From: Rhodanobacter_A agri
Lineage (GTDB): Bacteria > Pseudomonadota > Gammaproteobacteria > Xanthomonadales > Rhodanobacteraceae
Length of the DNA: 64,000 nt
Assembly: GCF_044904705.1 (NCBI RefSeq)
Contig: NZ_JADIKL010000008.1
Location: forward strand, 1 to 64,000
Reading direction: 5' to 3'
Shown here: positions 9,323 to 18,559 of the stretch, piece after piece
How positions within the stretch are numbered: position 1 is the first letter of the stretch
Layout of the letters: each line of letters begins with the position of its first letter
Position numbers and translations under genes: made by a program
The notes under the pieces: model-generated
Database searches by the model: none
Seen by the model: only the letters and a program-made list of their open reading frames with translations
What the model was told of the DNA's origin: nothing

Positions 9323-9601
9323 ATGTCCAAGGGACAATCGTTGCAGGATCCTTTCCTGAATGCCTTGCGCCGCGAGCGTGTGCCGGTGGCCATCTATCTG
9401 GTCAACGGCATCAAGCTGCAGGGCACGGTCGAGTCGTTCGACCAGTTCGTGGTGCTGTTGCGCAACCAGGTCAGCCAGATGGTCTACAAGCACGCCATCT
9501 CGACCGTGGTGCCCAGTCGCAACGTGCGACTCGGCAACGGCCACGACAGCCCGGAAGCGCATGCCGATGCCGTGCCTGCCGTCGACGCGCCGGATGCTTG
9601 A
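9323..9601 (+). CDS. hfq: RNA chaperone Hfq
   Basis: A 92-residue Sm-like protein that forms a hexameric ring and pairs small RNAs with mRNAs. The whole Sm fold is present: QDPFLNALRRERVPV, the Sm1 region LVNGIKLQG, FDQFVVLL, and the Sm2 signature YKHAIS. A short acidic/alanine tail follows, as in other proteobacteria. The start ATG 9323 is set by a strong GGGGGAG ribosome site 8-13 bases upstream; the in-frame extension to 9260 lacks homology to Hfq. The 152-bp gap after miaA probably holds its own promoter. Confidence 0.97.
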   Translation: MSKGQSLQDPFLNALRRERVPVAIYLVNGIKLQGTVESFDQFVVLLRNQVSQMVYKHAISTVVPSRNVRLGNGHDSPEAHADAVPAVDAPDA

Positions 9602-9626
9602 TTGATCGTCGCACGGCCCACATGAA

Positions 9627-9649
9627 GACGGAATCCGACCGATTCCGTC
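9627..9649 (+). other. Inverted repeat between hfq and hflX
   Basis: A perfect 9-bp stem GACGGAATC/GATTCCGTC with a 5-base loop lies in the 72-bp hfq-hflX gap. No T run follows, so it is not a standard terminator. It may stabilise the hfq mRNA end or attenuate read-through into hflX. Confidence 0.4.
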
Positions 9650-9673
9650 CAGCCCGAGAGGCCGTCATCCAAC

Positions 9674-11092
9674 GTGTTTGATCGTCAGAAGAAAGGCGAG
9701 CGCGCCGTTATCGTGCTGCCGCACGCGCGCAACAGCGGCGACGCCGAGCGCCGCGGTGCCGAGTTCGCGGAACTGGTGAAATCGGCCGGCGCCGAGATCC
9801 TTGGCAGCGTCACGGCCCGTGTCGACGCCCCCAATCCGCGTTTCTACATTGGCAGCGGCAAGGCCGACGAAGTGGCCGAGATGGTGCGCGCGCTGGACGC
9901 CGACCTGGTGCTGGTGGACCACCTGCTCAGCCCGGTGCAGGAGCGCAACCTCGAGAAGCACCTCAGCACGCGCGTGGTCGATCGCGCCGGCCTGATCCTG
10001 GACATCTTCGCCCAGCGCGCCCGCTCGCACGAAGGCAAGCTGGAAGTGGAGCTGGCCCAGCTCAAGCACCTTGCCACCCGGCTGGTGCGCGGCTGGACCC
10101 ATCTCGATGCGCAGCGCGGTGGCGCGATCGGCAACCGCGGCCCCGGCGAAACCCAGCTGGAAACCGACCGCCGCTTGCTCGCCGAGCGGGTGAAGCAGCT
10201 CACCAAGCGCCTCGAAAAAGTACAGACCCAGCGCGGCCAGCAGCGTCGCGCGCGCCTGCGCAACACGGTGCCGCGGGTGGCGCTGGTCGGCTATACCAAT
10301 GCCGGCAAGTCCACCTTGTTCAACACGCTCACCGCGGGTGGCGTGTATGCCGCCGACCAGCTGTTCGCCACGCTCGATCCCACCGTGCGCCGGCTCGACG
10401 ACCTCGCCTGCGGCCCGGCGGTGATCGCCGACACCGTGGGCTTCATCCGCGAGCTGCCGCACGACCTGGTCGCGGCCTTCCGCGGCACCTTGGCCGAGGC
10501 GCGCGACGCCGACCTGCTGCTGCACGTCAGCGACGCCGCCGACGAGGAGCGCGAGCCGCTGCGCCGCGTGGTCGACCAGGTGCTGGAAGAGATCGGCGCC
10601 GGCGAGGTGCCGCAGCTGCGCGTGTTCAACAAGATTGATCTGGTGGGCCGTGCGGATGCCGGCATCCCTGCCGGCGAAGATCAGGAAGCGGCCGTCCCCG
10701 GCAGCACTTCTCAGCAAGAGTCCGTTTCCGGCCACACTGCAACGATGGAGCCGCGCATCGACCGCGACGCGGATGGCCGGCCGCAGGCCGTATGGCTGTC
10801 GGCCGCCACCGGCGCGGGCATCGAGTTGCTGCGCCAGGCGTTGGGCGAACTGCTCGGCGGCGAGCGGGTGCAGTCCGAACTGCGTCTGCCGCTCACGGCG
10901 GGGCGCCTGCACGCAAGGCTGAAGGCGGCGGGGGCGATTGCCGGCGAGCAGGTGGACGAACACGGCTGGTGCCTGCGCATCGATGCGCCGCGCAGCGTGA
11001 TCGCGCCGCTCAATGGCGGCAGCGCGGCGGAGACCGAGCTACTGCGCGAGCTGCTGGCCGCTCCCGCCCCGGATTCCGCCTCGCTCTGCTAG
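9674..11092 (+). CDS. hflX: GTPase HflX
   Basis: A 472-residue ribosome-associated GTPase, in the family that splits stalled or stressed ribosomes. The start is GTG 9674. The N-terminal HflX domain (FYIGSGKADE, then RGPGETQLETDRR) leads into the G domain: G1 GYTNAGKST, G3 DTVGFI, G4 NKID, G5 SAATG. It is about 45 residues longer than E. coli HflX. Part of the excess is an insert between NKID and the SA motif that is rich in Gly, Ala and Glu. Gene order hfq-hflX-hflK is standard, but here 413 bp separate it from hflK. Confidence 0.96.
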   Translation: MFDRQKKGERAVIVLPHARNSGDAERRGAEFAELVKSAGAEILGSVTARVDAPNPRFYIGSGKADEVAEMVRALDADLVLVDHLLSPVQERNLEKHLSTRVVDRAGLILDIFAQRARSHEGKLEVELAQLKHLATRLVRGWTHLDAQRGGAIGNRGPGETQLETDRRLLAERVKQLTKRLEKVQTQRGQQRRARLRNTVPRVALVGYTNAGKSTLFNTLTAGGVYAADQLFATLDPTVRRLDDLACGPAVIADTVGFIRELPHDLVAAFRGTLAEARDADLLLHVSDAADEEREPLRRVVDQVLEEIGAGEVPQLRVFNKIDLVGRADAGIPAGEDQEAAVPGSTSQQESVSGHTATMEPRIDRDADGRPQAVWLSAATGAGIELLRQALGELLGGERVQSELRLPLTAGRLHARLKAAGAIAGEQVDEHGWCLRIDAPRSVIAPLNGGSAAETELLRELLAAPAPDSASLC

Positions 11093-11216
11093 AATGCCAG
11101 CCGTTTGCGCGGCCGAAAACCTTCGGCACCATCCCCGACAGGCAGCCTGGTTCCGCTACATGCTCGTTGCGTCCAAACCGACTCGCTCCGGCGCACATAG
11201 CCGGCCTTCCCAGCCA

Positions 11217-11490
11217 AGAGCCTGTTCGATGCCTTCGCATAGCCCGCGTTGCCTTGCCGTGGCCGTCAGGTGGGCGCAGCGCCTGCCTGGCTGGCAGGCC
11301 AAGCCGCGTGCTGCCGGATGGCGGCTACGACAAAGCAACCCCTGCACCTATAAATTCCGGGGCCGGGTCTGTTTGCCCGCATCCCTGCGTCATCACTCCG
11401 TCGTGGACGGACGTCCACTCCTTCGTTCTTCCCTGGCATGCGCGCAAAAAGCTTCCGGCGCGGGCTATGCGAAGGCATCGAACAGGCTCT
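11217..11490. repeat. 274-bp element bounded by a perfect 32-bp inverted repeat
   Basis: Positions 11217-11248 and 11459-11490 are exact reverse complements over 32 bases, with 210 bases between them. The sequence diverges immediately outside both arms, which gives sharp edges. No convincing gene lies inside. The element fills most of the hflX-hflK gap and ends 15 bases before the hflK start, so it also contains or abuts that gene's ribosome site (AAGGA). The size and terminal repeats resemble a miniature inverted-repeat element. No target-site duplication is obvious. Confidence 0.65.
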
Positions 11491-11505
11491 ACAAGGAAAC
11501 CGACC

Positions 11506-12573
11506 ATGGCCTGGAATGAACCTGGTGGCGGGCAGAAGGATCCCTGGAACCGGCAACGCCCGGGTAGCAACAAGTTCTCGCCGGACCAGGTGCTGAAGAA
11601 CATCGGCAGCCATTTCGGCCGGCTGGGGCGTGGCCCCAGCGGGATTCTCACCGCCGTCATCGTGCTGGTCGTGGTGGGCTTGCTGATGAGCAGCTACACC
11701 ATCGTCGATGCGCGCCAGGTCGGCGTAGTGCTGCGTTTCGGCGAGTACGCGCGCGCGCTGCCGCCGGGCTTCCACTTCAAGCTGCCGAGCCCGATCGAGA
11801 CGGTGGACAAGGTCGAGGCCACGCGCATCCGCTCGGTCAACGATCGCGTCTCCATGCTGACCCGCGACGAGAACATCATCACCATCGATTTCACCGTGCA
11901 GTACCAGGTGGACGACGCGCGCAAGTACCTGTTCTCGGTGAGCGATCCCGACGGCAGCGTGAGCGCGGCGGCCGAAGCCGCGGTGCGCTCGGTGGTCGGC
12001 GGCAGCGACATGGACCAGATCCTTTCCGCCAGCGGCGCGAACCTGGTGAGCGAGGCGCAGCAGGCGCTGCAGAAGACGCTGGACGGTTACGACAGCGGCC
12101 TGCGCGTTACCGAGGTGAGCTTCCAGAACGTGGCGCCGCCGGCCGAGGTGAAGGACGCCTTCGACGACGTCAACAACGCCCGCGAGGACAAGCAAAGTAT
12201 CGAGAACAACGCGCTGGCCTATGCGAACAAGGTGGTGCCGGTAGCGCGCGGCGACGCAGCGCGCATCGCTGCCGAGGCCGAGGGCTACAAGGCCGAGCGC
12301 ATCGCCCGCGCGCAGGGCGACGTCGCGCGCTTCGACCTGCTGCTGAAGGAATACAAGGCCGCGCCCGCGGTGACCCGCAAGCGCCTGTGGCTGGAGACGA
12401 TGGAACAGGTGATGGCCGACAACCCCAAGGTGATCGACGGTTCCGGCGGACGCAACATCATCAACCTGCCGGCAGGCCACCACGCGGGCCGTGCGGATGG
12501 CGCGACGGCGATCGCACCCGCGGCGGCCAGCTCCACCGACGATGCGGCTGCGGGCAAGGAGAAGCAGCCATGA
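11506..12573 (+). CDS. hflK: FtsH protease modulator HflK
   Basis: A 355-residue SPFH/band-7 protein that forms the HflKC complex around the membrane protease FtsH. A cytoplasmic Gly/Pro-rich N-terminus (WNEPGGGQKDPWN) is followed by one membrane helix at about residues 47-65 (ILTAVIVLVVVGLL). The periplasmic SPFH domain (VDARQVGVVLRFGEYARALPPG) and a long charged helix with Ala/Glu/Arg repeats come next. The start at ATG 11506 has AAGGAAAC upstream. It ends in ATGA overlap with hflC, indicating translational coupling. Confidence 0.96.
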   Translation: MAWNEPGGGQKDPWNRQRPGSNKFSPDQVLKNIGSHFGRLGRGPSGILTAVIVLVVVGLLMSSYTIVDARQVGVVLRFGEYARALPPGFHFKLPSPIETVDKVEATRIRSVNDRVSMLTRDENIITIDFTVQYQVDDARKYLFSVSDPDGSVSAAAEAAVRSVVGGSDMDQILSASGANLVSEAQQALQKTLDGYDSGLRVTEVSFQNVAPPAEVKDAFDDVNNAREDKQSIENNALAYANKVVPVARGDAARIAAEAEGYKAERIARAQGDVARFDLLLKEYKAAPAVTRKRLWLETMEQVMADNPKVIDGSGGRNIINLPAGHHAGRADGATAIAPAAASSTDDAAAGKEKQP

Positions 12574-13442
12574 AGCGGATTGTTACCATCGTCGTCGTCG
12601 TGCTGTTGGTCCTGCTCGGCCTCAACAGCATGTTCGTGGTGAGCGAAGGACAGAGCGCTTTGCTGCTGCAGTTCGGCCGCATCGTGCGCGCCGATTATCC
12701 GCCCGGCCTGCACCTCAAGCTGCCGGTGATCCAGCAGGTGCTGCATTTCGACAAGCGCATCCTGTCGCTGGATGCGCAGCCGGAGCGTTACTTCACCTCC
12801 GAGAAGAAGAGCGTCAACGTCGACTTCTACGTGAAGTGGCGCATCGCCGACAATGCGGCTTACTACCGCGCCACCGGCGGCGACCAGCTGCAGGCGGAGC
12901 AGCGGCTCACCCCGATCATCAAGGATGCGTTGCGCTTCGAGTTCAACGCGCGCACGCTGCAGGACCTGATCTCCAGCGGCCGCAAGGACATCACCGAGCG
13001 GGTGCGCCAGCTGACCGACGCCTCGGCGCGCAAGAACCTCGGCATCGCCGTGGTCGACGTGCGGATCAAGCGCATCGACCTGCCCGACGAAGTGAGCGAA
13101 TCGGTATACAAGCGCATGCGCGCCGAGCGCCTGCAGCTGGCCAACGAACTACGCTTCACCGGCAAGGAAGTGGCGGAGAAGATCGAAGCCGACGCCGACC
13201 GTCAGGGCCAGGTGCTGCGCGCCGACGCCGGGCGCGATGCCGCCAAGGTGCGCGGCGAGGGCGATGCCCAGGCTGCGGCGGTCTACGCGCAGGCCTACAG
13301 CCAGGATCCGGAGTTCTTCGCCTTCTATCGCAGCCTCGCCGCCTACAAGAAGTCGTTCGAGGACGGCAACGGCGTGCTGATCCTCAAGCCTGATTCGGAA
13401 TTCCTGCGCTATTTCGGCAATCCGGAGCCGGCCAAGCATTGA
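12570..13442 (+). CDS. hflC: FtsH protease modulator HflC
   Basis: A 290-residue SPFH-domain partner of HflK. One N-terminal membrane helix (about residues 4-20) is followed by VVSEGQSALLLQFGR and PPGLHLKLP, the typical SPFH start. The helical part contains RGEGDAQAAAVYAQAYSQDPEFFAFYRSL-type residues near 230-260, with the conserved phrase DPEFFAFYRSL. The ATG overlaps the hflK stop by four bases. HflKC together regulate FtsH access to membrane substrates. Confidence 0.96.
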   Translation: MKRIVTIVVVVLLVLLGLNSMFVVSEGQSALLLQFGRIVRADYPPGLHLKLPVIQQVLHFDKRILSLDAQPERYFTSEKKSVNVDFYVKWRIADNAAYYRATGGDQLQAEQRLTPIIKDALRFEFNARTLQDLISSGRKDITERVRQLTDASARKNLGIAVVDVRIKRIDLPDEVSESVYKRMRAERLQLANELRFTGKEVAEKIEADADRQGQVLRADAGRDAAKVRGEGDAQAAAVYAQAYSQDPEFFAFYRSLAAYKKSFEDGNGVLILKPDSEFLRYFGNPEPAKH

Positions 13443-13564
13443 GCGCCGCGTCGCCGGGCAGGCGACGTGGCGCATGCGTCACCGAACGAGTTCACGGCAG
13501 CTAGGCGCCGACACGGTTACCTTTTCGCGTCCCCAAGGGGCGCTTCAATTCGAGCGAGAACATC

Positions 13565-14857
13565 ATGGGCAAGTCAGTAGTCATCCTCGGTGCGCAATGG
13601 GGCGACGAAGGCAAGGGCAAGATCGTCGACCTGCTGACCGAGCGGGTCAGCGCCGTCGCGCGTTTCCAGGGCGGCCACAACGCGGGCCACACCCTGGTCA
13701 TCAAGGGCAAGAAGACCGTGCTGCACCTGATCCCCTCGGGCATCCTGCGCGACGACGCGCAGTGCCTGATCGGCAACGGCGTGGTGTTGTCGCCCGAGGC
13801 GCTGATCAAGGAAGTCGCCGAGCTGGAGGAGCAGGGCGTGGACGTGCGCTCGCGCGTCAAGATCAGCCCGGCGACGCCGCTGATCATGCCGTACCACATC
13901 GCCGTGGATAAGGCGCGCGAGGCCGCCGCCGGCAAGAGCGCGATCGGCACCACCGGCCGCGGCATCGGCCCGGCCTACGAGGACAAGGTGGCGCGCCGCT
14001 CGATCCGCGTGGCCGACCTGATGTACCCGCACGAGCTGCCCGCGCTGCTGAAGACCGCCGTGGAGTACCACAACTTCATCCTCACCCAGTGGCTGAAGGC
14101 CGAGCCGGTGGATTACGACACCGTGCTGAAGGACGCGCTGGCCTGGGGCGAGTACATCAAGCCGCTGGTGGACGACGTGGCCACCATCCTGCACGACGTG
14201 CGCCGCGAAGGCGGCAACATCTTGTATGAAGGCGCGCAGGGCGCGCTGCTGGACATCGACCACGGCACCTATCCCTACGTCACCTCGTCCAACACCACGG
14301 TGGGCGGCGCGCTGGCCGGCACCGGCGTGGGCGCGCACGACATCGACTACGTGCTCGGCATCTGCAAGGCGTATGCGACGCGTGTGGGTGGCGGTCCGTT
14401 CCCGACCGAGCTGCACGACGAGATGGGCGAGCGCCTGCGCAAGGTAGGTAACGAGTTCGGCGCCAGCACCGGCCGCCCGCGCCGCTGCGGCTGGATCGAC
14501 CTGGTGGCGCTGAAGCGCGCGGTGCAGATCAACGGCATCAACGGCCTGGCGATCACCAAGCTGGACGTGCTCGACGGCCTGGAGACGATCAAGGTCTGCA
14601 TCGCCTACGAATACCGCGGCAAGCGCCGCGAGCTGGCGCCGCTGGATGCGGACGGCTGGGAGGAGTGCAAGCCGGTGTACCTGGAGTTCCCGGGCTGGCA
14701 GGAATCCACCGCCGGCATCCGCGACTGGAACAAGCTGCCCGCCGCTGCCCGCGCCTATCTGCGTGCGGTGGAAGAACTCTCCGGCTGCAAGCTCGCCATC
14801 GTCGCCACCGGCGCCGACCGCGACGACACCATCGTGCTGGACGATCCGTTCGCCTGA
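13565..14857 (+). CDS. purA: Adenylosuccinate synthetase
   Basis: A 430-residue GTP-dependent enzyme that joins IMP and aspartate to adenylosuccinate, the first committed step to AMP. The P-loop-like GDEGKGK is at residues 13-19 and the catalytic histidine is in GGHNAGHT (H42). The IMP-binding TTGRGIGP lies near residue 130, and the conserved arginine region STGRPRRCGWID near 300. Length matches the family. It follows hflC on the same strand after 122 bp and ends in a strong terminator. Confidence 0.98.
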   Translation: MGKSVVILGAQWGDEGKGKIVDLLTERVSAVARFQGGHNAGHTLVIKGKKTVLHLIPSGILRDDAQCLIGNGVVLSPEALIKEVAELEEQGVDVRSRVKISPATPLIMPYHIAVDKAREAAAGKSAIGTTGRGIGPAYEDKVARRSIRVADLMYPHELPALLKTAVEYHNFILTQWLKAEPVDYDTVLKDALAWGEYIKPLVDDVATILHDVRREGGNILYEGAQGALLDIDHGTYPYVTSSNTTVGGALAGTGVGAHDIDYVLGICKAYATRVGGGPFPTELHDEMGERLRKVGNEFGASTGRPRRCGWIDLVALKRAVQINGINGLAITKLDVLDGLETIKVCIAYEYRGKRRELAPLDADGWEECKPVYLEFPGWQESTAGIRDWNKLPAAARAYLRAVEELSGCKLAIVATGADRDDTIVLDDPFA

Positions 14858-14885
14858 TCGTTACGGCGGCCTGAAGTCGTGCAAG

Positions 14886-14919
14886 GAAGAAGGCCCCGCA
14901 TGCGGGGCCTTCTTCATTT
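14886..14919 (+). terminator. Rho-independent terminator after purA
   Basis: A perfect 15-bp self-complementary arm pair, 14886-14900 with 14901-14915, has a GCATGC centre and is followed by ATTTC. Its core recurs in the terminator after the M1 peptidase gene at 25422. It lies between convergent genes and probably serves both strands. Confidence 0.8.
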
Positions 14920-14940
14920 CGCGCGATGCCGTCCTGAGGC

Positions 14941-15804
14941 TCAGTGCCCCTGCGCGCTCGCACTGCCATTGGCCTGCGCCGAGGCGGACACGCCGTTGCC
15001 GAGCGAGCCGCCGGCGCCGGCGTGGCCGCTGGCCGAGCCGTTCGCACCGGCCCCGGCATTCGCGTTGCTGCTAGCGCTGCCCGAACCTGAAGCACCGATG
15101 GCCGAGCCGCCGTTGGCAGTGCCGGTGATCGAGCCCGACAGGCTGCCGGCACCGTTCGTGGCGGACGAGGCCGCATTGCTCGCCGTGCCGGCAGCCTGCG
15201 AACCCACCGAGCGGGCCGCAGACACGCCTCGGGTAGTGAGCTGCCGTGCCTTGTCGACGCCGGCCTGAGCAGCGTCCCCGGCGTCCGTGCGGGCGTTGTC
15301 AGCCGCATTCCGCGCATGACCCACGGCGCTTGCGGCGCCCTGTTTGGCCGTCGAAACGGCCGAACGTGCCTGGTCGGCGGCGGCGTTCGCAGTGTTGTTC
15401 GCAACGGCGCCATCGAGGCTGCCGGAGGCGGCGGCGTTGCCGCTCAGCGTAGCCTGGCCGGTGTTGGCAGCGCTCGCGCCGTTCGCCGCCGCCTGGCCGC
15501 CGGCCTGTGTCGCTGTCGTGGCAGTCGACACGGCACGATGGCGCAGGCGTTCGGCGCGCTGTTCGGAGGCGCGCGGGTTGATGCCGGGCATACCGAAGTT
15601 GGCCATGCCCTGCGCGGAGCCGTTGGCCTGGCCGTTCATCTGCCCCATCGCCTGGCCCATCGTTCCACGGACCTGGCCGGCCGCGCCGCCAACGAGGCCG
15701 CCGCCCAGGTGCTGGGCGTGGGCGTTGCCCATCGAGGCCAGGGCAAGCACACCGCTGCACACGGCGATGGCGAGGGTCTTGTTGCTGAGGGTTGTGCTGC
15801 GCAT
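14941..15804 (-). CDS. Exported Ala/Gly/Ser-rich low-complexity protein
   Basis: A 287-residue protein with a signal peptide (LAIAVCSGVLALASMGNAHA, cleavage after about residue 30). The mature part is dominated by Ala, Gly, Ser, Asn and Gln. Residues 31-75 are Gly/Met/Gln-rich (GQAMGQMNGQANG), residues 110-215 are Ala-rich with heptad-like Ala/Asp/Arg spacing (possible extended helix), and the end is Gly/Ser/Asn-rich. No enzymatic motif is seen. It could be a surface or cell-wall-associated spacer protein. Composition makes homology calls unreliable. Confidence 0.7.
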   Translation of the reverse strand: MRSTTLSNKTLAIAVCSGVLALASMGNAHAQHLGGGLVGGAAGQVRGTMGQAMGQMNGQANGSAQGMANFGMPGINPRASEQRAERLRHRAVSTATTATQAGGQAAANGASAANTGQATLSGNAAASGSLDGAVANNTANAAADQARSAVSTAKQGAASAVGHARNAADNARTDAGDAAQAGVDKARQLTTRGVSAARSVGSQAAGTASNAASSATNGAGSLSGSITGTANGGSAIGASGSGSASSNANAGAGANGSASGHAGAGGSLGNGVSASAQANGSASAQGH

Positions 15805-15953
15805 GTTGGGACCTCCTGCCGGCGGCGAATCCGCGGCTTCCGGAGACCACTACGTGCGTGGCTGGGGCATCCTTCCGTGCCGAGCGGCCGCTGTTGTTAC
15901 GCGTTCAGCTTTGGAGCCTGGTGACGAACCCGGCGCGGTTCGCGAACAGGTTC

Positions 15954-17204
15954 TCAAGGCGACAGCAAGCCGTAACCGCAACGCGTGTCGCGGCCGCTGG
16001 CACCAAGAGGACGGGCTTCGCCGATCAGACGCTGCAGGGCTTGGGTCGCTGCCCCGGGCCGGGGGGTGTCCAGCAGCGGAATCGCCTTGCGCGCCACGAT
16101 GGGTGCCGCGAACGAGGTGCCCCGCAGTATGTCGCGACCACTGCCGGCCACGCCCGGTGCGCAAAACGCCACCTGCTTGCCGCTCGCGGATTCGGGCAGC
16201 ACGCGACCACGCGCATCGACGGCGCCGACGCCGATCACGTCCGGGTAGGCGGCCGGAAACAAGGGTGGCGCCGCGGGGCCGTCGTTGCCGGCCGCACTGA
16301 CCAGCACGTGGCCGCGCGCGATCATCGCCTGCACCGCACCGGCCAGTACCGGGTTGTCGGGGCCGACCAGGCTGATGTTGACCACCGCCACGTGTTCGCG
16401 ATCCATCCACGCGAGTGCGTCCACCAATCCGGAAGTGGCGCCGCCGACCTCATCGCCGCACCACAGGTCGGCGGCATACAAGGTATCCGTGTCGCCGGCG
16501 ACGAGGCGCGCGGCCACCGCTGTGCCATGCCGCGAGGCGGCCGTCTTGCTGCAGCCATGCTTTTCAATGCGGGCATGCGCCAAGGCGGGATCGGCCGGGT
16601 CGACGCCGCCGTCGATCATCCCCACGCCGCGTGCCGGCACGGCGGGCATGGGGGCGGGCGAGCTCGCGGCCGGCGCCACACCCGCGTCGCCCGCCGGAAG
16701 ATAGAGATGCTGATAGGTGAACGTCGCATCCGGCGCGGCTTGCTGCAGGACGCGCATGGCTTCCTGCGTGCCGCGTCCGCGGGTGTCGTGTAGCACGGCG
16801 AAATCCAGCCCTAGCGTCGCATCCGCCGAAGCTTGCCGATCCGCGGTGAAGCCAAGCGCCTGCAAGGCATCGAGTTGGGCATCCGGCAAACGCATGGCGA
16901 GATATTCGCCGCGCAGAATCGGCGCGCCTTTGGGGTCGACGGTGACGCGCCGCGGCTCCCTGCGCAGCAGCGTGCCGACCTGCACTTTCAGGCTGAGGGC
17001 CAGTGGCCGCCGCAGCAGGTCGTCGGCACCTTGCGGGTTCACGCCAGGTAGCGCGCCGGGCAGGGGCGATGCCGGAAGCGGCAGGTTCGGCAGGCTCCGT
17101 TGTACCGGGCCCAGTACCTGCGCTTGCACAGGAGCGACGCCGAGCAGCGCGAGCAGGATCGCCAGCACCGGAACGGACAGCGCGGAAGCACGACGCAGCG
17201 GCAT
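15954..17204 (-). CDS. Secreted S8 (subtilisin-like) serine peptidase
   Basis: A 416-residue protein with a signal peptide (LSVPVLAILLALLGVAPVQAQ). A Pro-rich linker and a prodomain-like region come before the catalytic domain. The S8 triad is visible in order: Asp198 in GMIDGGVD, His226 in RHGTAVA, the oxyanion Asn307 in SAAGND, and Ser364 in GTSFAAP. It is divergent from the ECF sigma/anti-sigma pair, 120 bp away, so it may be a target or a partner of that regulon, as for other sigma-linked secreted proteases. That link is inference from position only. Confidence 0.9.
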   Translation of the reverse strand: MPLRRASALSVPVLAILLALLGVAPVQAQVLGPVQRSLPNLPLPASPLPGALPGVNPQGADDLLRRPLALSLKVQVGTLLRREPRRVTVDPKGAPILRGEYLAMRLPDAQLDALQALGFTADRQASADATLGLDFAVLHDTRGRGTQEAMRVLQQAAPDATFTYQHLYLPAGDAGVAPAASSPAPMPAVPARGVGMIDGGVDPADPALAHARIEKHGCSKTAASRHGTAVAARLVAGDTDTLYAADLWCGDEVGGATSGLVDALAWMDREHVAVVNISLVGPDNPVLAGAVQAMIARGHVLVSAAGNDGPAAPPLFPAAYPDVIGVGAVDARGRVLPESASGKQVAFCAPGVAGSGRDILRGTSFAAPIVARKAIPLLDTPRPGAATQALQRLIGEARPLGASGRDTRCGYGLLSP

Positions 17205-17324
17205 CAGCGGACACCTCGGGAGCGACGGGGGCGGATGCTAGCATGGGCTTTCTTTACCCCCTCGAACCGCGCCGGTGCACCGGGGGAAGGAATCCTCCCC
17301 TCCAGACGTAATGGAAGGTGATGC

Positions 17325-17816
17325 GTGCATTCGAGCGACGCCGTGCGTGAAGGACTGGTTGCGTTGCTGCCGCGCCTGCGGCGCCTGGCGCGGGCGCTGG
17401 CAGGACAGGTGGCCGATGCCGACGACCTGGTGCAGGTGGTGCTGGAGCGTGCGCTGGCCCGGTCCGCGCAGTGGCGGCCGGACGCTACGCTGGACAAGTG
17501 GGTGTTCGCGATCGCGCGCAACGCCTGGCGGGACGAGTTGCGCGCGCGCGGCAGGGCGCAGCATCTGTTCGCGGCCGAGGAGGCCGGCGAGGCGGTGGCC
17601 GATGGCGCTGCCACCTTGCCCGCGCAGCAGCTGGAACTGACGCAGGCCTTGTCGGCGCTGCCGCCGGACCATCGCGAAGTGGTGGCACTGGTGCTGGTCG
17701 AAGGGTTGTCTTACGACGAGGCCGCCGTTTTGCTGGAGGTGCCGGTGGGAACCATCACCAGCCGCCTTGCCCGCGCACGCGCCGCCCTGCAGGCCCATCT
17801 CGGAAACGACGCATGA
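17325..17816 (+). CDS. ECF-type RNA polymerase sigma factor
   Basis: A 163-residue sigma-70 family ECF factor starting at GTG 17325. Region 2 has DADDLVQVVLERAL and KWVFAIARNAWRDELR; region 4 has LPPDHREVVALVLVEGLSYDEAA and the recognition helix VPVGTITSRLARAR. It is short and lacks extra C-terminal domains. The stop overlaps the ATG of the downstream anti-sigma gene, the normal arrangement for an ECF factor and its membrane inhibitor. The signal it answers to is unknown. Confidence 0.93.
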   Translation: MHSSDAVREGLVALLPRLRRLARALAGQVADADDLVQVVLERALARSAQWRPDATLDKWVFAIARNAWRDELRARGRAQHLFAAEEAGEAVADGAATLPAQQLELTQALSALPPDHREVVALVLVEGLSYDEAAVLLEVPVGTITSRLARARAALQAHLGNDA

Positions 17817-18559
17817 ACCCGATCGACGACGACACCTTGCAGGCATACGTGGACGGCGCGCTAACGGCGGCGGACGCTGCGCGCATCGATGCGGCATTGG
17901 CGCAGGACGATGCGCTGGCTCGCCGCGTGCGGCAGATGCAGACCTTGAATGCCCAACTGCGGGCCGCGTTCGATCCGGTGCTGGACGAGCCGGTACCCGC
18001 GCGGCTGTCCGCCCTGTTGGAGCCGCAGGCCGCGCCGACCGCTCCCCTCACGGTGCTGGAGGGCGGACGCGACAGCCATGCCTCCCGCCGCCGCACGCCT
18101 CGTCGCTGGCTGATGCCGGGCGCCGCGCTGGCAGCCTCGGTGGCCTTGCTCGCGGCGGGCCTGTGGTGGTGGCATGCCGGCGACGCACTGGTACGCATGC
18201 ATGACGGCGAGCCCTATGCCGCCGGCGTCCTCGGTCGCGCGCTGGACCAGTCGCTGGCGAGCGAGCCGGATGCGCATGCCCCGGTCGCGATCGGATTGAG
18301 CTTCCGCGCCGCCGACGGGCGCATCTGCCGCACCTTCACCGTGCGTACGCCACCGGCGCGCGCCGGACTGGCCTGCCGTGCCGCGACGGGCTGGGCCTTG
18401 CCGGTGCTGAGTCCTTCGGCTCCGGAAACAGGGGGCGAACTGCGCCAGGCGGCGAGCAGCCTGCCGCCTGCGGTGCAGGCCGCGGTCGATGCCCGCCTGC
18501 AAGGCAATGTCTTCGATGCGCAGCAGGAGCGCGCGGCGCGGGCGGCCGGCTGGCGCTGA
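17813..18559 (+). CDS. Membrane-anchored anti-sigma factor
   Basis: A 248-residue protein. Its N-terminal cytoplasmic part (DDDTLQAYVDGALTAADAARID) resembles the helical start of anti-sigma domains. One membrane segment at about residues 100-120 (LMPGAALAASVALLAAGLWWW) leads to a periplasmic domain of about 125 residues containing the pair CRTF and GLACRA. The 4-base overlap with the sigma gene gives coupled translation. It probably sequesters the sigma factor until an envelope signal acts on the periplasmic domain. Confidence 0.87.
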   Translation: MNPIDDDTLQAYVDGALTAADAARIDAALAQDDALARRVRQMQTLNAQLRAAFDPVLDEPVPARLSALLEPQAAPTAPLTVLEGGRDSHASRRRTPRRWLMPGAALAASVALLAAGLWWWHAGDALVRMHDGEPYAAGVLGRALDQSLASEPDAHAPVAIGLSFRAADGRICRTFTVRTPPARAGLACRAATGWALPVLSPSAPETGGELRQAASSLPPAVQAAVDARLQGNVFDAQQERAARAAGWR

